Assembly: GCA_963803545.1 (NCBI GenBank)
Contig: CAWDMX010000001.1
Span: forward strand, 744,001 to 808,000
Length of the DNA: 64,000 nucleotides
Reading direction: 5' to 3'
Origin: Legionella_C sp963803545
Lineage (GTDB): Bacteria; Pseudomonadota; Gammaproteobacteria; Legionellales; Legionellaceae
The translations under genes were made by a program, and so were the position numbers. The notes beneath the pieces were generated by a model. That model was not told the DNA's origin. It saw only the letters and a list, made by a program, of their open reading frames with translations, and did not search any database. Positions 53,388 to 61,717 of this stretch are shown in pieces. Numbering within the stretch: position 1 is the stretch's first letter; each line of letters begins with the position of its first letter.

Positions 53388-54908
53388 ATGAGGGGGATGT
53401 TAATTGTGGAAACGATCGCAAAAATACGCACACGTTATCATGTTCAGAAACAAGGCATTAAGCAAATAAGCCGAGAGCTGAATTTATCGAGGAATACAGT
53501 AAGAAAGGTACTCCGTGAAGGACAAACTGCACATGTCTACAAACCAAGGCAAGTGGTCGCCCCAAGGCTTGAGGATTATAAGGAGCAATTGCAGTCCTGG
53601 CTTGAATTGGACAATCAATTACCAAAGAAACAGAGATGCAGTGCCATGCGCTTGCACCAGCGTTTGCGGGAGTTGGGATATTCAGGCGCTTATGACAGCG
53701 TACAGCGCTATGTAAAGCAATGGATGCTGGATGATGGCAAGGTGGGCAAGGCATTTATTCCACTTTACTTTTCGCCAGGGGAAGCTTATCAGTTTGACTG
53801 GAGCGAAGAAGTTGTAGAGCTTGGTGGCGTTGCTCAGAAAATAAAGGTCGCACAGTTTCGTTTGTGTTACAGCCGCATGCTATTTGTGGCAGCGTTTCCG
53901 CGAGAAACACAGGAAATGCTGTTTGCAGCGCACGCACAGGCTTTTTCATTTTTTGGTGGAATCCCGCGTCGCGGAATTTATGACAACATGAAAACGGCAG
54001 TTGACGTGGTTTTTACTGGCAAGGAAAGAATGTTCAACAACCGATTTATCCAGATGTTAAGCCATTATCTGGTAGAACCCACAGCCTGTAGTCCCGCTGC
54101 TGGCTGGGAAAAGGGGCAAGTTGAAAATCAGGTTGGCAATGTTCGCGATTGGGTTTTTGTGCCCCGGCTAAAATTTAAGGACTTCAACGAACTGAACCGG
54201 CACCTGACGGAGCGCTGCCTGGAGATTTCCAAAACGCGTGCACATCCTGAAGCGAAAGACACTCGTATTTTTGAGATTTTTGAGCAGGAAGGACAGGTGC
54301 TTCGACAGATGGATGCGCCATTTGACGGCTATATGGAGAAGAGCTGCCGGGTTAGCAGCACCTGTCTTGTTAACTTTGACCGAAACCGCTATAGCGTTGA
54401 ATGTGCCTATGCATACCAACCGGTCAGCGTGCGGGCTTATTCTGACAAAATTATAGTGAATTCAAAAGGCCGTGTCATCGCCGAACATACACGTCATTTT
54501 GGTCGGGATAAAACCATTTATAATCCCTTGCATTACCTGCCACTGCTTGAGCAAAAGCCTGGAGCTATTCGCAATGGTGCGCCATTCCACGAATGGGTAT
54601 TGCCCGATGGTCTTAAGAAAGTCAGGGAAATCCTGATGAAGGACAAAGATGGCGACAAAGCCGTTGTGTCAATACTTCTTGCGATTTCCACCCACGGTCT
54701 TGAAGCCGTTGATGCTGCCTGCAAAACAGCCATTTCAGAGGCGCTCATAGGAGCTGATTATATTTTGAATCATTTAAACCGCCAGAAAGACAGGCCAACA
54801 CCTTCTGAAATAACGACGCCAGACTGGTTAAAACTGGCCAAAGAACCGATGCCCGATATGGTTCGTTACAATCAGTTGCTCAGAGGGGTTCGCCATGCCA
54901 TACACTGA
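53388..54908 (+). CDS. istA: IS21 transposase IstA
   Basis: 506 residues. HTH at about residues 15-50 (QGIKQISRELNLSRNTVRKV), then the rve DDE domain: AYQFDWSEEVVELGGVAQKI (first Asp), GIPRRGIYDNMKTAVDVVFT (second Asp) and EKGQVENQVGNVRDWVFVPR (Glu), followed by a C-terminal beta domain. Length is normal for IstA. Two ATGs (53388, 53397) compete; both follow purine-rich sequence. It overlaps istB by 14 nt, typical of translational coupling. Confidence 0.95.
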   Translation: MRGMLIVETIAKIRTRYHVQKQGIKQISRELNLSRNTVRKVLREGQTAHVYKPRQVVAPRLEDYKEQLQSWLELDNQLPKKQRCSAMRLHQRLRELGYSGAYDSVQRYVKQWMLDDGKVGKAFIPLYFSPGEAYQFDWSEEVVELGGVAQKIKVAQFRLCYSRMLFVAAFPRETQEMLFAAHAQAFSFFGGIPRRGIYDNMKTAVDVVFTGKERMFNNRFIQMLSHYLVEPTACSPAAGWEKGQVENQVGNVRDWVFVPRLKFKDFNELNRHLTERCLEISKTRAHPEAKDTRIFEIFEQEGQVLRQMDAPFDGYMEKSCRVSSTCLVNFDRNRYSVECAYAYQPVSVRAYSDKIIVNSKGRVIAEHTRHFGRDKTIYNPLHYLPLLEQKPGAIRNGAPFHEWVLPDGLKKVREILMKDKDGDKAVVSILLAISTHGLEAVDAACKTAISEALIGADYILNHLNRQKDRPTPSEITTPDWLKLAKEPMPDMVRYNQLLRGVRHAIH

Positions 54909-55623
54909 ACTGTTGTTAATGTTACGCAACCTGAAGCTTTATGGGATGGAAGAAGCGTTTACAGAAGCAAGCGAGCAACCAGGATTCAGTCAGCTGACCA
55001 AAGAGTCTCTTTTGTCAAATCTGGTTCGTGCTGAAATTGCCGACAGGCAGGCTCGCTCCATTAACTATCAAATGGGTACTGCCAAATTCCCTGTATACCG
55101 TGATTTGGACCGTTTTGATTTTGCATCGTCTGAAGTCAATGAAGAACAAATAAGAACGCTGCATGAAGGCAGTTTTATTCCTGCTAATCGTAATGTTATT
55201 TTTGTGGGCGGTACTGGCAGTGGAAAAACTCATCTGGCGATTGCCATTGCCAGTCAGGCCATTAAAAACAGGTACAAGGCGAGATTTTTCAACGTAGTTG
55301 ACCTTGTTAACAGACTCGAGGCCGAAAAGTTGGCCGGCAATGCAGGAAAACTCGCCGAGCGTTTGAAAATGGTTGATGTGGTTGTCCTTGATGAGCTGGG
55401 TTACCTGCCCTTCTCTCAGGCTGGAGGCGCATTGTTATTCCATCTTATCAGCAAACTGTATGAGAAAGTTTCACTCATTATTACCACCAACCTCAGTTTC
55501 AGTGAATGGGCACAGGTCTTTGTTGACAAAAAAATGACAACCGCCATGCTCGACAGAGTTACACATCATTGCGACATCATTGAAACCGGAAACGAAAGTT
55601 ACCGCTTTAAAACAAGAAATTAA
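54895..55623 (+). CDS. istB: IS21 helper ATPase IstB
   Basis: 242 residues of DnaC/IstB type. Walker A is VGGTGSGKTHLAIAIA, Walker B VVVLDELGYLPFS, sensor I IITTNLSFSEW, and the terminal RVTHHCDIIETGNESYRFK carries the conserved Arg. It assembles on target DNA and activates IstA. Complete. Confidence 0.95.
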   Translation: MPYTELLLMLRNLKLYGMEEAFTEASEQPGFSQLTKESLLSNLVRAEIADRQARSINYQMGTAKFPVYRDLDRFDFASSEVNEEQIRTLHEGSFIPANRNVIFVGGTGSGKTHLAIAIASQAIKNRYKARFFNVVDLVNRLEAEKLAGNAGKLAERLKMVDVVVLDELGYLPFSQAGGALLFHLISKLYEKVSLIITTNLSFSEWAQVFVDKKMTTAMLDRVTHHCDIIETGNESYRFKTRN

Positions 55624-55710
55624 TTGCTTCTATATTTTACATTGTGACTATCACAGGGGGGGGGCAATTTTCGACGCTGACAGGGGGTCAATTTTGGATG
55701 CTGATTGACA

Positions 55711-55942
55711 ATTATTACTCTCCTCGAATTTAAATATTTAGTAAATACATGCAATTAAGAAATAGTGTCTTTTTTTTTAGCAAAAATGAGATTGACTTTT
55801 CTTTTGTCCTTTAGTAGCTTGCCCTCTGTAGAGTCTTTCTAAGGCTATCTACTAAAAAGAGGTTTATTGCAGGCTATTTTTAGGCCTCGATAAATTTTGA
55901 CCACCTAGCTAGCTTTGTTAGTTGGGTTTTACTGTGGATTAA
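55711..55942. other. Gap between IS21 and IS630 element B
   Basis: AT-rich, no gene. Because IS630 element B inserted just before the microcin-like operon, the right end of this gap is the former upstream DNA of that operon and may hold its native promoter; a weak TTGACT (55792) without a good -10 is all that is visible. Confidence 0.4.
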
Positions 55943-56868
55943 TATAGTGAATTAAAATTTAAACGATCCCCTGAAAAGCATGATCAATGGCCTGAGCTAA
56001 TGTATCAAAATTAGCAATTTCATTCTTAATTTTCTTTTTTAAATTTGCCCAGCATTTTTCAATAGGATTTAAATCTGGTGAATAAGGGGGACGAAAGATC
56101 AAATCACAACCTGCGCCATTGATAATAGCAGCCGTTTCTGGGGATTTATGAAAAGCAGCATTATCCATTATAATGGTCTTACCACTTCCAATTTCAGGTA
56201 AGAGGAAATTACTGAGCCAGAAGTTGAATAAAACACCATCCATAGTGCCTTGATAGCAAATTGGGGCAACCAGAGTTTTATGGATTAACCCCGCTACAAA
56301 ACTTTCTCTAGCGAAGCGTTTACCAGACCTCTCACCAATAACTGTTTGCCCTCTCTCACTCCATGCGTGCTCCCTGGATACAAAGCTATCTATGCCTGAC
56401 TCATCAACGTATACGATACTTTCAGGGTTCAAATGCTCTATGATTTCAATATAATGTTCGCGTTTATTAGGGCACCGCTCCTTGTAGAGCGAAGTCTTTT
56501 TTTTCGAGTTATTTTTAACCGCTTCAATGCTGCATGAATAGCAGGGGCGGTAACATTAAAGTGAGAGGCTATCTCATTTAAAAACGAATCAGGATGCTCT
56601 TTAATAAAGGCTTTTAACTTATCTGAATCTATTTTGTATGGGTTGTGTGGACGACCAGCACCTACCAGTTGTCCTGTTTGATGTCTCAATCTCTTCCATT
56701 GCTTAATTGTCGTTGTACCAACTGAAAATAATGTACTCGTAGATTCGATCGTAGCTCCTGAATCTATATGGAAAAGTACTTTTTCCCTAAAATCTAATGA
56801 ATAAGTCATAGTCTAAAAGCACTAATTATAACAAACATTTAAGACTTTTTAAATTTTAATTAACTATA
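55943..56868 (-). mobile_element. IS630-family element B
   Basis: Inverted ends TATAGTGAATTAAAATTTAA at 55943 and, on the minus strand, TATAGTTAATTAAAATTTAA ending at 56868, each starting with the TA target. The right end lies 13 bp before the ATG of the microcin-like precursor, touching its SD (AAGAAG). Confidence 0.85.
55959..56809 (-). CDS. IS630-family transposase B (two frames joined by -1 shift)
   Basis: First frame 56809-56438: MTYSLDFREKVLFHIDSGAT, HTH segments, ending KITRKKRLRS. Second frame 56432-55959: SIVYVDESGIDSFVSREHAW, KTIIMDNAAFHKSPETAAII (second Asp) and PYSPDLNPIEKCWANLKKKI (Glu). The second frame is open well upstream of its first ATG, and an eight-A run on the coding strand (T8 at 56497-56504) lies in the overlap where a -1 slip joins the parts. 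Element A shifts at the same place. No nonsense codon is seen, so this copy may be active. Confidence 0.85.
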
Positions 56869-56881
56869 AAGAAGTTATGTT

Positions 56882-56980
56882 ATGAAAACAACTACAAAAA
56901 CTAAAACCCTAACTGTTTCTAAAATTTCTGCTGCAATTAAAATTGCCTTAAAAGCTTCTTTAATTACAGCTGTTCCTTAG
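56882..56980 (+). CDS. Precursor peptide of a microcin C-like RiPP cluster
   Basis: 32 codons with AAAGAAG (56868-56874) 7 nt upstream. It begins MKTTTKTKTLTVSK, continues ISAAIKIALK and ends ASLITAVP. Six Lys, no acidic residue, and an amphipathic middle. A short gene in front of a ThiF/MccB-like enzyme, separated by a hairpin, is in the position of mccA. In microcin C the ThiF enzyme activates the C-terminal Asn of the precursor; here the last residue is Pro, so if this is the substrate the chemistry must differ. No other short frame ending in Asn is present nearby. The role is inferred from position; the frame itself is clear. Confidence 0.7.
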   Translation: MKTTTKTKTLTVSKISAAIKIALKASLITAVP

Positions 56981-56989
56981 TCTTTTTTT

Positions 56990-57041
56990 CAGGCGTAATA
57001 TCACTCAAATTTATTTTTTATTTGAGTAATATTATTGCCTG
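56990..57041 (+). terminator. Attenuator-like hairpin between precursor and ThiF gene
   Basis: CAGGCGTAATATCACTCAAAT (left arm, 56990-57010) pairs with 57020-57041 over about 20 bp with few mismatches; the loop is T-rich. Microcin C operons have a stem-loop at this place, which makes the short precursor transcript much more abundant than the enzyme message. No long T run follows, so read-through is expected. Confidence 0.7.
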
Positions 57042-57066
57042 AATTAATCGTAATAATGGTTTTTGT

Positions 57067-58131
57067 ATGACACAGATAAAATTGAATGAAAATTTGTATT
57101 TGCAACCTCATGAAAATGGAATAATTATTCATCTCCCTGATGATCAATCACTTAAAATTGAAGAAAAAGAATTTTTTATCGATTTACTTTATGAGATTAA
57201 AAAATCTGGAATACAGGGTAAAGAAGAAATTTATAAACAACTTTATTTTAAACATGATGTATCTGAAGACGAATTTAATGAGGTCTTTCAGATTTTAATT
57301 GATAATAATATTGTAAAATCTAAAACCGAATTCGCGCATACACTGTCGGATAAAGAATTAATAAAATTTGATAGACAGATCAAAAGTTTTGCTACTTTAA
57401 AAGGCAATAATATTGATGATGCCATCCATTTTCAGGAAAAAATAAAGAACGCTCATGTGGGGATTTTAGGTGTTGGTGGTGTTGGTTCTTACGTAGCATA
57501 TGGATTGGCTTCCATGGGTATTGGAAAACTAACACTTATTGATCATGATCACATTGAATTAAGCAATACCGCCAGACAAATGCTTTACAATGAAGATGAT
57601 ATTGGCAAACAAAAACTTGATGTTGCTGAGAAAAAGCTAAAACTAGTTAACCCAGATGCTGAGATTACTACAGTTAATCAAAGAGTAACTCGCCCCCAAG
57701 ATTTAGAACTTTATTTAGGCAGCCTTGATATTTTAATTTTGTGTGCAGATATACCAAGAGGCAAAATTGTATATGTCGTCGATGAAGCCTGCCAAAATAA
57801 ACAGTGTCCATTTATTTTTGGACTACCTTCTTTTAACCAAATAACTTGTGGTCCGCTAATCATCCCTAACAAGACAAGAAGTTATAAAGAAATTTTCCCT
57901 AATCAATCTGAAACACATGAAACAAATATTTCAGACTCAGAAAAAGAGAAAACTGATTTAATCAATTCTGGTTTAGTTGCAACCATTATTGATCCATACA
58001 ATGCTATTGCTGGGAAACTTGTTGCTCTGGAAGTAATAAAATTTTTAACAAATTTTTTACCTTGCCAGCTAATTGATCGCGTGTTTAATTTCGATACCAA
58101 TACATTAAATTCCTGTATTACTGAGGTGTAG
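57067..58131 (+). CDS. ThiF/E1-like adenylating enzyme, MccB-like
   Basis: 354 residues. Residues about 1-85 form a small N-terminal domain (LYLQPHENGIIIHLPDDQSL, EEIYKQLYFKHDVSEDEFNE) in the position of the peptide clamp of MccB. Residues about 120-350 are E1-like: HVGILGVGGVGSYVAYGLAS (GxGGxG at 135-140), LTLIDHDHIELSNTARQMLY (acidic residue and Arg170), DIGKQKLDVAEKKL, and DILILCADIPRGKIVYVVDE. Paired CxxC zinc sites are absent. Such enzymes adenylate a peptide C-terminus; MccB also builds the N-P bond to AMP. It starts after the hairpin with a poor SD and is followed 1 nt after its stop by the AAA+ gene. Confidence 0.85.
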   Translation: MTQIKLNENLYLQPHENGIIIHLPDDQSLKIEEKEFFIDLLYEIKKSGIQGKEEIYKQLYFKHDVSEDEFNEVFQILIDNNIVKSKTEFAHTLSDKELIKFDRQIKSFATLKGNNIDDAIHFQEKIKNAHVGILGVGGVGSYVAYGLASMGIGKLTLIDHDHIELSNTARQMLYNEDDIGKQKLDVAEKKLKLVNPDAEITTVNQRVTRPQDLELYLGSLDILILCADIPRGKIVYVVDEACQNKQCPFIFGLPSFNQITCGPLIIPNKTRSYKEIFPNQSETHETNISDSEKEKTDLINSGLVATIIDPYNAIAGKLVALEVIKFLTNFLPCQLIDRVFNFDTNTLNSCITEV

Positions 58132-58132
58132 T

Positions 58133-59170
58133 TTGTCTTTTTCTTCTATTAAATTAACTGAACTTGTCAAACAAACAGGGAGTACACCTGTTAATTTATT
58201 TAATTTACTCTCTCTAGTGGAGCATAAAACGAATGTTCCACTGAGTACTGATTGGCAGATTTTTAAAAAAAATGACGACACTATTCTCTTGGAAAAAATA
58301 TTTAAAGAGTATGGCCCTAATAGTAACTTACAGAATGTATTTGACTATTTATTAGAGTGTGAATCTACATACTCAAACCTTCTATCCAGTTATTTAACAC
58401 AATATCGAGATCAGAAGAAAAGTAAGAACGATCTTTTTCACAAGTATGGGTATAATTTAAAAAATTTAAAACAAGAGCCATGTCTTCATAGAGAGCAAGA
58501 GCAAGAACTTATAAAAATTTGTCTTAAAAGAAATTATAAAAATAATATAATGCTCATCGGTGAATCTGGCGTAGGAAAAACCTTTCTTATTGCATCGATT
58601 GCTCATATTCTAAACTTAGACATTTACTACATAGACATTAGCAGCATATTATCTGGCTCTAAATATCGCGGCGAATTTGAAAAGAAATTTCACGATATTC
58701 TTAATGAGGCTTTAACTCACAGGAAAATTTTATTTTTTGATGAAGCTCATACGATACTAAATACCGGAAATTCTGACGGAGGAATATCTGGTGCTGATAT
58801 ATTAAAGCCTTATCTTATGCTTGCAGACTTTCAAATGATAGGAGCAACGACAATCGATGAAGCAGCTATATTTGTTAACGATAAAGCTTTTGAAAGACGT
58901 TTTAATTTTATTCACCTTGAAGAGCTAACTGTAGAAAATACAAAAGAGATCATAAAAAGTAAGCATCAACAAATCAGTGATTGGGATCCTCTCCTTATAG
59001 ATAAAATATTTGTATATTTAGGTAACACATTCAAGAGCAGAAACTACCCAGATAAAGCACTTGATTTTTTTGATTTTTATTTTTCTGGTGAAAAATTATC
59101 TTCGTTTAAAATTGATGAAATGGAAAAAGTATTCAGCCTTTTTAATCGCATGAATAATATGTCAGTATAA
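58133..59170 (+). CDS. Single-domain ClpA/ClpB-type AAA+ ATPase
   Basis: 345 residues from TTG at 58133, with GAGGT 5 nt upstream. The N-terminal 120 residues are helical and not a Clp-N domain. The AAA+ module (about 125-340) resembles NBD1 of ClpA/ClpB: LIGESGVGKTFLIASIAHIL (Walker A 143-150), GSKYRGEFEKKFHDIL (pore loop and following helix), KILFFDEAHTIL (Walker B, Asp203-Glu204), MIGATTIDEAA (sensor 1), AFERRFNFIHL (Arg fingers) and NYPDKALDFFDF (sensor 2). No second AAA+ domain and no ClpP-binding loop. Placed between the ThiF enzyme and exporter, it may remodel or feed the peptide or its enzyme. I know of no microcin C cluster with such a gene. Confidence 0.85.
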   Translation: MSFSSIKLTELVKQTGSTPVNLFNLLSLVEHKTNVPLSTDWQIFKKNDDTILLEKIFKEYGPNSNLQNVFDYLLECESTYSNLLSSYLTQYRDQKKSKNDLFHKYGYNLKNLKQEPCLHREQEQELIKICLKRNYKNNIMLIGESGVGKTFLIASIAHILNLDIYYIDISSILSGSKYRGEFEKKFHDILNEALTHRKILFFDEAHTILNTGNSDGGISGADILKPYLMLADFQMIGATTIDEAAIFVNDKAFERRFNFIHLEELTVENTKEIIKSKHQQISDWDPLLIDKIFVYLGNTFKSRNYPDKALDFFDFYFSGEKLSSFKIDEMEKVFSLFNRMNNMSV

Positions 59171-59182
59171 GTTGGTTTATAA

Positions 59183-60406
59183 ATGCAATTATTCTACAGA
59201 CTATTAATTTATACTATATTATTTTCAAGCATCAGAATGCTCGTGGGAGGCTACTCTTCTTTATATTTAACCAATCACGGGTTATCTATTGCGGATATCT
59301 CCTTTTTAAAAGCGTTTCAAGGAATAGTAATTGTACTTATTCAAGTTCCGGTAGGGGTGATCATTGATAGATGCAATAATAGGTTTCCTTTCATACTGAT
59401 TTCAATTTTTCTTGCAGCCATTTGGATGTTTTTAACTGCCATAGGTAATACAACGTCTATTTTCTTTGCAGCAGAATTTTTTAATGGTTTGTCTTTGGCA
59501 ATTTTTAATGCAGTGATGTTGCCTATCTTAGTTGAAACTTATTCTTATGAGACAGGAAAGGATGATTATAACTACACATTAGGCAAGTTTTTCAAATATC
59601 AAAACTTATTAATGGTAGTGTCTGTACTTTTAGGCAGTGTTTTTGTAACGGTGGAGTCCAGATACGTCTGGTTTGTTGCCTCTTCTATTTTAACAATAAT
59701 GGGGGTATTTTCTCTTTTAGCTAATGATTTAAAGAAATTTAATATCACTTCATCAAAAAAACCACTACTAAATAAAGCGAGGTTACACTTCAAGAATTTA
59801 TTTAATGTATTGAAAGTTGAAAACGCCATTATTTTATTTATTGCTAATATCTCGCTGGTTACTGTGTTTCAAATTTTAGCTCAATTTTGGCAGGTAATCA
59901 TTTATGATTATTTAGGTGAACATACTTCTAATGCAATAGTATATGGACTTATATTTGCCGTTATTTTAGTATTTCAAGCACTAGGATCATTCTTTGCTGA
60001 AAAGAAAAACTCACTAAAAATAAGCTTGTTTTTTATGGCTTTTTTCGTTGCTACTACATGCTATCTAATGGGATATAACGGAAATGAAATCTATAAAATA
60101 ATCCCTATTATCCTGTTTCTTTTTTGTTTTATTTTATTTAAATATCCTTCAATTATTATAAGCGCATTACTGCATAAAAATATCAGCAATGACATTAGGG
60201 CAACTTTTGATTCACTAATTAGTACAATTTCAATGTTGGTATCAATCGGCACATTTTATATGATTGGAATTTTACTCAATAACTTTGGAAATAAAGTAAT
60301 TATTTTATCTTTGACATTTTTAATGATGACAAGTTTTTTTAGCACATTTCTATACGTGATTAAAACAAGATATAGCCTAAGAACTAGTTTAGTAACGAGT
60401 TCTTAG
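59183..60406 (+). CDS. MFS exporter, MccC-like
   Basis: 407 residues with twelve predicted helices. The loop after helix 2 is GVIIDRCNNRFPFI, the MFS motif A position. TM1 is LIYTILFSSIRMLVGGYSSL with a luminal YLTNHGLSIADISFLKAF. It begins 12 nt after the AAA+ gene, last in the plus-strand operon. In microcin C clusters an MFS protein (MccC) exports the peptide-nucleotide and contributes to self-immunity. Other MFS drug exporters look similar, so the assignment rests on position. Its stop overlaps the stop of the convergent peptidase gene by 4 nt. Confidence 0.85.
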   Translation: MQLFYRLLIYTILFSSIRMLVGGYSSLYLTNHGLSIADISFLKAFQGIVIVLIQVPVGVIIDRCNNRFPFILISIFLAAIWMFLTAIGNTTSIFFAAEFFNGLSLAIFNAVMLPILVETYSYETGKDDYNYTLGKFFKYQNLLMVVSVLLGSVFVTVESRYVWFVASSILTIMGVFSLLANDLKKFNITSSKKPLLNKARLHFKNLFNVLKVENAIILFIANISLVTVFQILAQFWQVIIYDYLGEHTSNAIVYGLIFAVILVFQALGSFFAEKKNSLKISLFFMAFFVATTCYLMGYNGNEIYKIIPIILFLFCFILFKYPSIIISALLHKNISNDIRATFDSLISTISMLVSIGTFYMIGILLNNFGNKVIILSLTFLMMTSFFSTFLYVIKTRYSLRTSLVTSS

Positions 60407-61455
60407 ATAACCATTCCTTCTAATAAACTAACTGTCTCTTCCATTGGATTAATCTCGGCTAAACAGCTATAAGGCATTATCCACATTGGATCAGAGTGTC
60501 CAAAGTCCATATTAACTACTACAGAAACTTGGAGTAATTGATATTCTTCAAATACGTCTAAAATGGCTTTTCCATAGTCTTTAAATTGCGGGACTAAGAT
60601 ATGCTGACCACCTGGCTTACTAAATAAAATGCCCCCTATCTTAGCCAGTATTCCTTGAGCCGCTAAGTTTCGTAAGAAACGTTTTAAAAATAATGGGGCT
60701 ACACCTTCTTCTGAAGTTTCTAAGAAAAGAATACAGCCAGCCCAAACATCTAATGAAGGCCAAATTTCGGTGGCATTGATAAACTGTAATACTTCAACAC
60801 AGCCGCCTAATAAACGTCCTTGAACTATTTTGTCAGTACATCCAATAAATTCCCATTTCATTTCGGGCTCAAGCTTTCTTTGGATCACTTGATTGGAAGG
60901 TTTTTGCCAATCTAAATATTCCTTAGTCCATCCCTCACTTGCTTTGGGAATGGGACCTATTTTATCCGTTGAAAAAAAACTCTGTTTTATCGCACTTACT
61001 GTGTACTCATGCATTGCTGCATTTTCTGCGAAACCTGTCATTACCGAAGTACCATAAAAGCTTGCTATGCCCGCTTTTAAGCACATAAAATGCAAAACAG
61101 TACTGTCTGAATAACCTAAAACTATTTTTGGGTTTTTACGAATGATTTCAAAGTCAATGTAAGGTAATAACCTTATGGCATCCTCTCCGCCAATCGTTGA
61201 GAAAATTCCTTTGATAGATGGGTCTAAAAACGCTTGCATTAAATCTTCTGCTCTAGCCTTGGGATTTCGGTATACCCAATCAGCATCTTTTAATGCATGG
61301 GGCATTTCAACCACTTCCAATTCAAAAACAGATTCGATTCGTTGTTTACCTGCTTCATAACGATAAGGAAAAGCACCAGGGCCGCCCCATGAAGCACTGA
61401 TCACTGCAATTTTATCTCCAGGATTCAATTTTTGAGGGAGAATTAATTGCTTCAT
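60403..61455 (-). CDS. S66 (LD-carboxypeptidase/MccF-like) serine peptidase
   Basis: 350 residues; AAGGA lies 9 nt before the ATG. N-terminal GDKIAVISASWGGPGAFPYR, then FSTIGGEDAIRLLPYIDF, IVLGYSDSTVLHFM with nucleophile Ser116, ILFLETSEEG (Glu) and NMDFGHSDPMWIMPY (His): the full S66 triad. The loop EGWTKEYLDWQKP contains the Trp pair typical of MccF rather than of murein LD-carboxypeptidases such as LdcA. MccF cleaves the bond between the C-terminal residue and AMP in processed microcin C and gives immunity. Convergent and directly adjacent to the exporter, it is the likely self-protection gene of this cluster. Confidence 0.88.
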   Translation of the reverse strand: MKQLILPQKLNPGDKIAVISASWGGPGAFPYRYEAGKQRIESVFELEVVEMPHALKDADWVYRNPKARAEDLMQAFLDPSIKGIFSTIGGEDAIRLLPYIDFEIIRKNPKIVLGYSDSTVLHFMCLKAGIASFYGTSVMTGFAENAAMHEYTVSAIKQSFFSTDKIGPIPKASEGWTKEYLDWQKPSNQVIQRKLEPEMKWEFIGCTDKIVQGRLLGGCVEVLQFINATEIWPSLDVWAGCILFLETSEEGVAPLFLKRFLRNLAAQGILAKIGGILFSKPGGQHILVPQFKDYGKAILDVFEEYQLLQVSVVVNMDFGHSDPMWIMPYSCLAEINPMEETVSLLEGMVI

Positions 61456-61498
61456 CTATTTTATCCTTTAATAAACATAATAAAAACCAGTGAAGATA

Positions 61499-61717
61499 TT
61501 AAAAAGCATAATAAATAATACCTATCGCTAGTAATGTTGATATAGAGACACATGTCCCCATTCGAATTTGTTGTACATTCCCTTCTGTGAACATAAAGCT
61601 CATGCTTCTTAAAAAAGCAATAATTAACTTAAATGGGCCTCGAGAAACAAAATTAATTAAAGGATAAAGGAGAAAAGCAACAACAATGGAAAGCAGATCG
61701 GTAATCGTCCCTAAAAA
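61499..61717 (-). pseudogene. C-terminal part of a membrane protein cut by IS3
   Basis: The frame outside the IS reads FLGTITDLLSIVVAFLLYPL, INFVSRGPFKLIIAFLRSMS and ends LLAIGIIYYAF with two or three membrane helices. It has no start of its own because the IS3 element begins at 61718. If the IS is removed, the frame joins that of the gene at 62893-63252 across its TAA stop. Confidence 0.5.

Larger units (their letters stand above)
53285..55710 (+). mobile_element. IS21-family element, complete
   Basis: 2426 bp. Outer ends are inverted repeats: TGTAAATCAGCATGCAAAAA at 53285 and, on the minus strand, TGTCAATCAGCATCCAAAAT ending at 55710. Inner repeats of TCAGCGTCGAAAATTGACCC occur at both ends, as usual for multiple IstA sites. 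No target duplication is visible in the flanks. Contains istA and istB, both intact. Confidence 0.9.

Noticed and set aside
53278..55718. Target duplication around the IS21 element
   Set aside because: Left flank (CTTAGG) and right flank (ATTATT) do not match.
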